NCBI RefSeq assembly: GCF_002027705.1
Contig: NZ_MBTG01000045.1
Coordinates: 248,001 to 312,000 of the forward strand
Reading direction: 5' to 3'
Length of the DNA: 64,000 nt
DNA from: Paenibacillus ferrarius
GTDB lineage: Bacteria; Bacillota; Bacilli; Paenibacillales; NBRC-103111
Under the pieces are notes generated by a model. It had not been told where the DNA came from, searched no databases, and saw only the letters and a list, made by a program, of their open reading frames with translations. This document shows positions 50,390-57,729 of the stretch, in pieces. How positions within the stretch are numbered: position 1 is the stretch's first letter; the number at the start of each line of letters is the position of its first letter. The translations under genes were made by a program, and so were the position numbers.

Positions 50390-52278
50390 TTCTTCCCTCC
50401 TACCTTCGCGAATCTTTGGTGTCTCGACTTCTGTCGGGCAGAACCGTTTCTAGCGCGTCTTCCCGACGGTTTACGAATTCGCGATATCTTCTTTGCAGCT
50501 TTCGTCTTCCGAACAGCCGCCTTTCGTTTGCGCGCCTTCACTCCACCTTTGGCAAATCGTATTCCGCTTCGTCTCAGCTTTGCCCCTTTTTTTATCTTTC
50601 TTCTCGCACTTCGCTTGACTTTGATCTTACGTTTTAATTTTGCTGGCTTTCCACTATCCCCGCCAGCGATTGGAAGGCCAAGCGCGTAGGAGAGAAGACC
50701 TCGCTCAGGCAGCTGCACAATTTGATTAAACGTATAGCCATAACGCTGCATCGCGCCTTCCGAGCTGAATGGATAGCGAATGCCATGCTGTATGAGGTAA
50801 ACCGTCGGTCCCTGGCCTCTAGCAACGAAGATGGCAGGAGCATGCTGCAAGAAAGGTTCTTCCGCTCGTATTGCCGCACCAGTAGGATGGGAGGTTAGCT
50901 GCCGATCTTGAACAATACCGACACGGTTCCAGTCGTATTTATAGAATTGAAAATCAAGACCGGTTGCAACCGGACGTTTCAGCCCTTGTTCAATCAGAAA
51001 CACCGTATTGGAGGCTTCGCCCTTCAGCAGAAACTGATCTGGATAGTGCGGAGCACTAAGCCTGCTTGCTCTTTTGGCATCCATGTACGGCCGAAGTATG
51101 GAGAGGAAACGGTCCAATCGGTTGCGGTAAGCCTCGATGCCGAATACTTGCCCAATGGCTTGACTGTTTTGCTGGCTGGCTTGCTGACGCGCTCCCCCAT
51201 CCGAGACCAGATGCTGTACTTTGCTTGTAAGATCTCGAATATCGCCTTTATGCGCGAGGAAGAGCTCATTGCCTGTCGAAGATAGAATTTCTCCTAATCC
51301 GCCAGATCGGTAGGCTACAACGGCTTTACCGAAGATCAAGCCCTCTAAGGCGGTGAGTCCAAAGCCCTCATTAAGCAGACTGGGAATAACAACAATATCC
51401 ATGGCTGGGTAAACAGATTGAATGTCAGGATCGAAGGGAAGCAGTGTGAATTGAGCAGAATAGCCGGAGAGCAAAATCATTTGAATGCAGGATTCCATAT
51501 ACACGGGATCTGCCGGTTTACCTGTAATCATAAAGTGGGCCGTGCGATTCTGTTCACAAATGGTGATGCCCATCTGAATGAAGTGATCCAGCCCTTTATT
51601 CGCATAGATATCGGAAGAAATATAACCAACAACAGGACGCTCGTCATAGATGCCAAGCTCGGCACGTTTATTTTGCCGTCTAGCCGGCCATTCCCTGGAC
51701 TCATATTGCTCCGGATGCCAGGAAGGCGGCAGAACGAATTTCTTGGCACGGCGAATGTGGCTCTGCAACGGCTGCAGTGTGGCTTCCGAGATGCCTACGA
51801 TCCAATCTGCATAGTGATCCATGAACTCCGCACTGATAGGCGTAAAAGCATTCGATTGAATGGATTCGGCTATAATCCATGCTACGGGAATTTCCAGTTT
51901 CTTTGCGGCAGCGGCCGGCAAAAGGTTAACACAAGTGTTGGTGATAACCAGATCCGGTTCATGAATGAAGAGTAGATCCAATAAGCCCGCCATATCGGAA
52001 TGTCCCAGCAATTCTTGATGCAAGTGCGGCAAAGACTCTGTTGGATGATACATGTCGTACAGAAGCGGAAAAGCTTGAACGACCGTTGCCACACCTTGGC
52101 GTCTGGCTTCTTCCGCTAAAAGTCCTTCCTTGGGGACGACCAGCGTACACGCATAATGACGTCTAAGCTCCAACGTCATGAACAGCAGTAATTTTTCTGC
52201 TCCGGTAATATGATCGGGATTGCAAATATGTGAAAATAAAAGCACCTTAGGCTGGTATGGAGTCGACATGTGTAACAT
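50386..52278 (-). CDS. GT4-family glycosyltransferase with two surface repeats and a polycationic tail
   Basis: About 630 residues. A GT-B domain fills residues 1-395 (LLFSHICNPDHITGAEKLL, GYISSDIYANKGLDHFIQM, VIPSLLNEGFGLTALEGLIF). Two repeats of about 55 residues follow (NTVFLIEQGLKRPV...YDWNRVGIV and PTVYLIQHGIRYPF...YGYTFNQIV). The last 85 residues are over 40% Lys/Arg. The ATGs at 52278 and 52269 lack a ribosome site, while a perfect AAGGAGGTG lies 30 nt further upstream at 52309-52315, with an in-frame CTG 12 nt behind it; the start is therefore uncertain. Confidence 0.8.
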   Translation of the reverse strand: MLHMSTPYQPKVLLFSHICNPDHITGAEKLLLFMTLELRRHYACTLVVPKEGLLAEEARRQGVATVVQAFPLLYDMYHPTESLPHLHQELLGHSDMAGLLDLLFIHEPDLVITNTCVNLLPAAAAKKLEIPVAWIIAESIQSNAFTPISAEFMDHYADWIVGISEATLQPLQSHIRRAKKFVLPPSWHPEQYESREWPARRQNKRAELGIYDERPVVGYISSDIYANKGLDHFIQMGITICEQNRTAHFMITGKPADPVYMESCIQMILLSGYSAQFTLLPFDPDIQSVYPAMDIVVIPSLLNEGFGLTALEGLIFGKAVVAYRSGGLGEILSSTGNELFLAHKGDIRDLTSKVQHLVSDGGARQQASQQNSQAIGQVFGIEAYRNRLDRFLSILRPYMDAKRASRLSAPHYPDQFLLKGEASNTVFLIEQGLKRPVATGLDFQFYKYDWNRVGIVQDRQLTSHPTGAAIRAEEPFLQHAPAIFVARGQGPTVYLIQHGIRYPFSSEGAMQRYGYTFNQIVQLPERGLLSYALGLPIAGGDSGKPAKLKRKIKVKRSARRKIKKGAKLRRSGIRFAKGGVKARKRKAAVRKTKAAKKISRIRKPSGRRARNGSARQKSRHQRFAKVGGKK

Positions 52279-52343
52279 ACCCGTTGCATGAACCAGGTAT
52301 GGAATTCACCTCCTTATTTCAAACATGGGCGAAACGGGTAGCC

Positions 52344-52646
52344 TTATACGGCTGGCTGCTCTTGCTCCAAGGCATATCCTTGTGCAAAGCCGATGTTGAA
52401 GCCCTCATTGTAAGCTTCATCGAAGGCTTTATTGTAAGGAATCGTGGCGATGATCTGTTTGGGTTTCCGAGCCAGTTTACGTTTGGAACGGATCCGAGGC
52501 GTTTTCCTTAAGCGTGAAACTTTTTGCTTTTTCTTAGCCACTGGTTTCTTCTTCAGTCGAACCTTCGTCTGAGCGGTGACTTTCTTTTTGCGCAAACTTC
52601 TTTTGAGTGTGAGCTTACGCACCTTTGTTTTTGGAATCATAGTCAT
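52344..52646 (-). CDS. Small polycationic protein with C-terminal GFxxGFxxGY motif
   Basis: About 100 residues. The first 70 are mostly Lys and Arg (KVRKLTLKRSLRKKKV, RLKKKPVAKKKQKVSRLRK). The end has YNEGFNIGFAQGYALEQEQ, the same Gly/aromatic spacing seen at the N-termini of the two CgeB-like genes upstream. ATG 52646 has AAGGAAG 9 nt upstream; the frame extends to 52706 but overlaps the previous gene. It could coat anionic spore glycans; no family recognised. Confidence 0.65.
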   Translation of the reverse strand: MTMIPKTKVRKLTLKRSLRKKKVTAQTKVRLKKKPVAKKKQKVSRLRKTPRIRSKRKLARKPKQIIATIPYNKAFDEAYNEGFNIGFAQGYALEQEQPAV

Positions 52647-52659
52647 GCACCTCGCTTCC

Positions 52660-53802
52660 TTATTGTCCGAAAATAACAGAGAGCAGCTTTGAGAGCCTGT
52701 TGGCATACGTGTGATCCCGCATGGTACGGTATAAGCCTCGCAAAGCGATTTGCTTGCGCTCTTCTTCGTGTGACAAGTAATAATCCATTTTGGCTACTAA
52801 TTCCTCGGGAGAGGCATAAGTCACAATATCGTAGTCTGGCGTGTAAAAGTTAACCAAATCCTCACGAAAATCGGTTATTTGCAGCGCTCCGCAGCCCGCA
52901 ATTTCGAAGGTTCGCGGATTGGGCGAAGCGCCCAGAATACGGCGGCTGTTATTGTTATAAGCCTGATCATCATAAGCTCTGTGCATATTGATGACTATTT
53001 TGGAGCCATTGTAAGCCGTCGCTGTAAGTTCAGGCGGCATCCAGGTATTCAGCTGTATTTGCGGGGCAAGAAGCTCGTAATGCTTTAACCGCTCCCACCA
53101 AATGCCGGAGATGAAAATCTGTTTGTTAGCCAAATAAGGCGTCAGCTTATCGAACATCGCTACTCGATTCCAATAAGCGGAGCCAATGAAGCAAATATCT
53201 CGCTGCTGCCCGTTAGGCACAGCCTTCGGTCTGAACAGTTCCGGCTGAAAGGCCAATGGCAAATAATGAACGTGCGGGCAGCCCATCTCCTGATAGAGGG
53301 AGACACAATTCACTTCCAGCGTGAACATGAAATCGTAGTGAGTCGACATCGAGATCGTAAAGTCTGTATAGTATGGGTCATCAGTCAGCCATATTGCCGT
53401 GCGTACCCCCATCTCGCGAATCCGGTCTACCACATCCAGCGAGAGATTCATGCCATCCAGAATCAGCATCAGATCGGGCTGATAAACGGCTGCCAGCGTT
53501 TCCAGATCTGCCTCAGGACTTCCGATACGGATAGGATCATTCGCACAGTTGCCGATAATCATTTCACGGACCAAAGGACGCAAGCTGTTGATAATCGCGT
53601 GATCCAGAGGTTCGTACGGGTAGCCTTTCCCCGATGTCACATAGAGGACACGGACATCCCAGATGGGGTTTGGCTCCCGATCCCTTATCGCTTTTTCAAT
53701 GATCGCCTCACACTGTCCCAAGCGAACTCCGTTGATATACCCAACCTCATAACCGTCTATATATCCTTGTCTGGCCGCATCATTCTTACCTACTAAAGCC
53801 AT
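52660..53802 (-). CDS. CgeB-family spore maturation glycosyltransferase, copy 2
   Basis: 380 residues. The N-terminus has the repeat GYIDGYEVGYINGVRLGQC, followed by a DUF3880-like half (LMLILDGMNLSLDVVDRIRE) and a GT-B C-terminal domain (DICFIGSAYWNRVAMFDKLT, NPRTFEIAGCGALQITDFRE, ALRGLYRTMRDHTYANRL). CgeB proteins act in maturation of the outer spore layers in B. subtilis. Paralogous to the next upstream gene, 15 nt away. Confidence 0.85.
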   Translation of the reverse strand: MALVGKNDAARQGYIDGYEVGYINGVRLGQCEAIIEKAIRDREPNPIWDVRVLYVTSGKGYPYEPLDHAIINSLRPLVREMIIGNCANDPIRIGSPEADLETLAAVYQPDLMLILDGMNLSLDVVDRIREMGVRTAIWLTDDPYYTDFTISMSTHYDFMFTLEVNCVSLYQEMGCPHVHYLPLAFQPELFRPKAVPNGQQRDICFIGSAYWNRVAMFDKLTPYLANKQIFISGIWWERLKHYELLAPQIQLNTWMPPELTATAYNGSKIVINMHRAYDDQAYNNNSRRILGASPNPRTFEIAGCGALQITDFREDLVNFYTPDYDIVTYASPEELVAKMDYYLSHEEERKQIALRGLYRTMRDHTYANRLSKLLSVIFGQ

Positions 53803-53817
53803 CTGTTCCTCTCCTTT

Positions 53818-54912
53818 CTAGGCAAACACTAGATCCATCAACTTCACTAGCCTATTAGCGAAGGTATGGTCCCTGATCGTCCTGCGCAAGCCCTTTACGG
53901 CGATCCGCTGTCTCTCTTCCTCATGTCCCAGATAGAAGCTCATCTTCTGAATGAGATCCTCTGCGTTCATGAACGTTTCAATATCTTGGCCAGGTGTGTA
54001 GAAGTCATGCAGGTCATGCCGATGGTCTGTAATTTGCAAAGTACCGCAGGCCGCAATCTCATACGTTCGCGGATTGATTGAGTGACCTGGAAGGTTTCGG
54101 CTATTTTTGTTATAGGTTTCGTCATAGGTGAGACGGTGGACGTTAATAACGATTTTAGCTCCGCTGTAATATTTCACCGATTCCTCAATAGGAACCCATT
54201 GCAGCTTAATGCTTTGCTTTAATCGCTCGAATTGGCTTAACTGTTCCCACAATGCGCCTGCGATCAGCACCTTTTTATTTACCAAAAAAGGCGTCAGCTT
54301 GTTAAACAAGTCGATGCGGTTGGGAAAGCCATTCCCGATGAAACAAACATCGCTGCGGTAGGCAGGATCTGCCTGCAAGGGCCTGAATACTCGCGTATTG
54401 ACGGCAAGAGGCAAATAATGAACTTGTTGGCAGCCCATTTCGCGATAGAACGCTACGCAGCTCATTTCGTGTGTAAATACATAATCATAATGCGGAGCAA
54501 GCGAGGCTGTCTGATCGGTAAAATAGGGATCGTCCGCGAACCAGATTGCTGTGCGGATTCCCATCTCCCTGACCTGATCCACATGACTCGGATGATCCGG
54601 CGGGAACACATGAAGCCCATTCATGACAAGGACCAGATTCGGTTGAAGCTCCTGTGCCAACCGGAGCATGTCAGGCGCTGTTGCCGTAAATACCTCACGC
54701 ACGGTCTCTTGCAGACCTTGGATGATGCCTTGATCAATAGCGTCAAAGCCTTGAACAATGAATAACACTCTGGCCTCTCGAAGCGGCAAGGTGGACGGCG
54801 GCAAGGTGGCAAGTACAGACTGGCATCGTCCCATCCGTCGCCCATGCTCAAGACCTGTGCGAAATCCCCGTTTCTTTCCTTCCGCCAAACTGACAGCTAC
54901 CCTCTTGTTCAT
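53818..54912 (-). CDS. CgeB-family spore maturation glycosyltransferase, copy 1
   Basis: About 364 residues, aligned with the neighbouring copy throughout: KRGFRTGLEHGRRMGRC at the N-terminus, VRE-MGIRTAIWFADDPYF, DVCFIGNGFPNRIDLFNKLT, NPRTYEIAACGTLQITDHRH. ATG 54912 has AAGAAGGTG upstream and lies one base after the rmlD stop, so translation is coupled. The frame extends to 54948 without a ribosome site. Confidence 0.85.
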   Translation of the reverse strand: MNKRVAVSLAEGKKRGFRTGLEHGRRMGRCQSVLATLPPSTLPLREARVLFIVQGFDAIDQGIIQGLQETVREVFTATAPDMLRLAQELQPNLVLVMNGLHVFPPDHPSHVDQVREMGIRTAIWFADDPYFTDQTASLAPHYDYVFTHEMSCVAFYREMGCQQVHYLPLAVNTRVFRPLQADPAYRSDVCFIGNGFPNRIDLFNKLTPFLVNKKVLIAGALWEQLSQFERLKQSIKLQWVPIEESVKYYSGAKIVINVHRLTYDETYNKNSRNLPGHSINPRTYEIAACGTLQITDHRHDLHDFYTPGQDIETFMNAEDLIQKMSFYLGHEEERQRIAVKGLRRTIRDHTFANRLVKLMDLVFA

Positions 54913-54913
54913 G

Positions 54914-55786
54914 TCACACCTTCTTATCCATAACAGCTTGAACATCATGGTCCACTTGCAGAAAGAAATTCAGTGCCGATTTCCAATCTCTCATCGGCGT
55001 AAATCCGTTGACAGCTATCGCTCGGTGCTCGAAGGCGGAATACATCGGTCTTACAGCGGGAGTTGGAAATAATTCCGAAGGCACAGCATTCAAGGAGACA
55101 TTCTCCATATGCGCCACCTTTAGAATCTGTGCAGCGAATTCATATCGCGAGCATACCCCTTGATTGGATGCGTGATAGACGCCGTACCTGTCCGTTTCCA
55201 CCAGCTCTCGAATAAAGATCGCCAGATCCAAACAATAGGTCGGGGAGCCGAATTGATCATCAACAATCGATAACGGTCCGCCTGATTTGGCCTTCTCCAA
55301 TACTTTGGTAACAAAATTAACTCCTTTGGTGCCATACAACCACGATGTTCGCACGATGAAATGCTTCGAGCAGGTCATTCTCACGAATTTCTCACCGAGC
55401 AGCTTGGAATGACCATACACATTGCCTGGATTGGTGTTGTCTTGTTCCTCATAAGGCGCCCCTTTGGTCCCGTCGAACACATAATCCGTGCTGATATAAA
55501 CCAGCTTGGCTCCGATTTGCTCACAAACCTTCGCGATATGCATCGAACCCATCGCATTTACTTCATAGGCAAGCTCCGTCTCCACTTCCGCTTTATCCAC
55601 ATTCGTGTAAGCCGCAGCATGAATCACGACAGACGGTCTTTCTTTGAGCAAAATATCCTTCACCTGCTGCTCATCACTTACGTCTAATTGCTCCTTGCGC
55701 CAAGCCGTCACTTCATGTACGGGCTTGAATACGCGAAGCAGATCATAGCCCAGTTGTCCGCCCGCACCAGTTATTAGTATTTTCAT
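54914..55786 (-). CDS. rfbD: dTDP-4-dehydrorhamnose reductase
   Basis: 290 residues. ILITGAGGQLGYDLLRVF binds NADPH, LVYISTDYVFDGTKG and NVYGHSKLLGEKF supply the catalytic Thr/Tyr/Lys. Last step of dTDP-L-rhamnose synthesis and counterpart of B. subtilis spsK. ATGA overlap with rfbB. The 3,5-epimerase rmlC/spsL, which should act before it, is not in the window. Confidence 0.9.
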   Translation of the reverse strand: MKILITGAGGQLGYDLLRVFKPVHEVTAWRKEQLDVSDEQQVKDILLKERPSVVIHAAAYTNVDKAEVETELAYEVNAMGSMHIAKVCEQIGAKLVYISTDYVFDGTKGAPYEEQDNTNPGNVYGHSKLLGEKFVRMTCSKHFIVRTSWLYGTKGVNFVTKVLEKAKSGGPLSIVDDQFGSPTYCLDLAIFIRELVETDRYGVYHASNQGVCSRYEFAAQILKVAHMENVSLNAVPSELFPTPAVRPMYSAFEHRAIAVNGFTPMRDWKSALNFFLQVDHDVQAVMDKKV

Positions 55787-56787
55787 GAGTGATCGACCTC
55801 TTCGGTATCGCGATAGGAGCCGTCTGCAATACGCTCACACCACGTACGTTCTTTTAAGTACCATTGAATCGTCTTTTGAAGGCCCGCTTCGAACGAATAG
55901 GAAGGCGCCCATCCGAGTTCCTGCTGAATTTTGCTGCTGTCGATCGCATAACGGCGATCATGACCCAATCGATCCGGCACAAAATGGATCAAATCCTCCG
56001 ATTTGTTAAGCTCCTTCAATATGCTTTTCACCACATCCAAATTCGTCCGTTCCTGATGGCCGCCGATATTGTACACCTCTCCAGGCACACCGGCTTGAAT
56101 CACCCGTTCGATGGCCGAACAATGGTCTTCCACATAGAGCCAATCACGCACATTCAATCCATCGCCATAGATCGGAATCGGTTCATTGCGAATTGCGCGA
56201 GTAATAATAAGCGGGATTAACTTCTCGGGAAACTGCCGAGGACCATAATTATTGGAGCAGCGCGTGATCACAGCCGGGAAGCCATAGGTCTCGAAGTAGG
56301 CTCTGACGATCAAATCAGATCCCGCTTTGCTGGCAGAGTACGGCGAGTTCGGGGCTAACGCTGTCTTTTCCGTAAAAGCTCCTGCATCCCCTAAGCTGCC
56401 ATACACTTCGTCCGTCGAAATATGGACAAACTTCTTCACCTTGTGCTGCCTTGCAGCCGCAAGCAGGCTTTGTGTACCCAACACGTTGGTCATGACAAAA
56501 TCACGCGGACTATGAATGCTTCGATCCACATGAGATTCGGCGGCAAAATGGACGACCACTTCAACACCCTTCTGCATCAATTGACTCAGGTGGGCTTCAT
56601 CACCAATATCGCCTTGTACAAACTCATACCCAGCTTGCCCAACTAAACTTGCGACGTTGTCCTTGTTTCCCGCATAAGTGAGCAAATCGACATTCAGCAC
56701 GTGATCCTGAGGATGATGCTTTTTCCAATAATGAATAAAATTACTTCCAATAAACCCCATTCCCCCTGTGACAAGAATCACGGCCAT
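55783..56787 (-). CDS. rfbB: dTDP-glucose 4,6-dehydratase
   Basis: 334 residues. VTGGMGFIGSNFIHYWKK, HFAAESHVDRSI, HISTDEVYGSLGD (catalytic Thr-Asp-Glu), NSPYSASKAGSD (YxxxK) and TRCSNNYGPRQFPEKLIP are the full RmlB signature. Second step of dTDP-L-rhamnose synthesis; counterpart of spsJ. Starts directly after rfbA. Confidence 0.94.
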   Translation of the reverse strand: MAVILVTGGMGFIGSNFIHYWKKHHPQDHVLNVDLLTYAGNKDNVASLVGQAGYEFVQGDIGDEAHLSQLMQKGVEVVVHFAAESHVDRSIHSPRDFVMTNVLGTQSLLAAARQHKVKKFVHISTDEVYGSLGDAGAFTEKTALAPNSPYSASKAGSDLIVRAYFETYGFPAVITRCSNNYGPRQFPEKLIPLIITRAIRNEPIPIYGDGLNVRDWLYVEDHCSAIERVIQAGVPGEVYNIGGHQERTNLDVVKSILKELNKSEDLIHFVPDRLGHDRRYAIDSSKIQQELGWAPSYSFEAGLQKTIQWYLKERTWCERIADGSYRDTEEVDHS

Positions 56788-57507
56788 CTAGCTGTCCTCC
56801 TTACGTATAAATAGAGTAGCCTGAAAGAGTGATTCATGGGTCCCCGCATCAATCCACCATCCTACTAGAAATCCGTGAGATAATGAGCCCTCCGCCGCAT
56901 ACACATTATTCACATCGGTAATTTCCATTTCTCCGCGTTGGGAAGGAGCTTGCGTTTTGATAACGCCAAACACCGAAGCATCGAATAAATAAATTCCTGT
57001 CACTGCGTTATTGGAGCTTGGATGCTCCGGTTTTTCTTCAATTTGTTCAATAACGCCGTCTTTCATCTTGGCAACGCCATATCGTCGAGGGTCCGTCACC
57101 TCTTTTAAGATGACCATAGCTCCTTCTTTCTGATGTTTGAAAGCCTCCATGAAGGGAAGCAAGGAATCTTCAAATAAATTATCGCCAAGCAGCACGACGA
57201 ATTTCTCTCCGGCATGGATAAACTCCTCGGCAAGCGACAAGGCTTGAGCGATCCCTCCGGCTTTCTCCTGAAGCTTATAAGTAAGTCGGACGCCAAACTT
57301 GTCACCGCCGCCCAAATATTCTAAATACAAGCCTGCGGATTGTTTGCCCGTAATTAATAAAATATCCTGAACGCCAGCTTTGCTTAATTTCTCAATCGCA
57401 TATTGAATCATGGGCAAATCACCGACTGGAAGCAAATGTTTATTGATAATGTTCGTCAGAGGACGTAAACGGCTTCCGGTTCCTCCCGCCAGTACAACAC
57501 CCTTCAC
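56788..57507 (-). CDS. rfbA: Glucose-1-phosphate thymidylyltransferase
   Basis: 239 residues. VVLAGGTGSRLRPLTNIINK with LLPVGDLPMIQYAIEKL is the nucleotidyltransferase signature; FVVLLGDNLFEDSL holds the metal-binding Asp. It is a short RmlA, as in B. subtilis SpsI. The start is a GTG at 57507 with AAAGGGG 8 nt upstream. It heads a minus-strand run of 16 genes to 43075 with gaps under 70 nt, probably one long operon behind the promoter at 57563. Confidence 0.92.
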   Translation of the reverse strand: MKGVVLAGGTGSRLRPLTNIINKHLLPVGDLPMIQYAIEKLSKAGVQDILLITGKQSAGLYLEYLGGGDKFGVRLTYKLQEKAGGIAQALSLAEEFIHAGEKFVVLLGDNLFEDSLLPFMEAFKHQKEGAMVILKEVTDPRRYGVAKMKDGVIEQIEEKPEHPSSNNAVTGIYLFDASVFGVIKTQAPSQRGEMEITDVNNVYAAEGSLSHGFLVGWWIDAGTHESLFQATLFIRKEDS

Positions 57508-57562
57508 AAGACATACCCCTTTCCAAGCGTTATAATGGTGCGATTGTCACATCCACTTCTTT

Positions 57563-57596
57563 AATCATATGCTCCCGTCATAAATGGAAATTGGAC
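57563..57596 (-). promoter_or_regulatory. Sigma-K-like promoter with GYCCW box (rfbA cluster)
   Basis: Minus-strand CATATGATT (57571-57563; one mismatch to CATAnnnTA) with GTCCAATTT (57596-57588) 16 nt upstream. It would drive the whole 57507-43075 glycosylation cluster. Confidence 0.4.
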
Positions 57597-57655
57597 GAAT
57601 ACCCCCGAATCCAAAATTGGTCATTCAACCACGCAACTTGGCCTACAGGCACAAC

Positions 57656-57700
57656 AAAAAAAACGGCTGACTCGCAGTAGCTGCGAAACTCGCCGTTTTT
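57656..57700. terminator. Terminator of the giant repeat-protein gene
   Basis: Outer arms AAAAACGGC/GCCGTTTTT and inner arms TCGCAG/CTGCGA with U runs on both strands; 30 nt after the stop at 57730. Confidence 0.85.
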
Positions 57701-57729
57701 GGTTCGTTTTGGGTTCATCCTTCGTTCCC

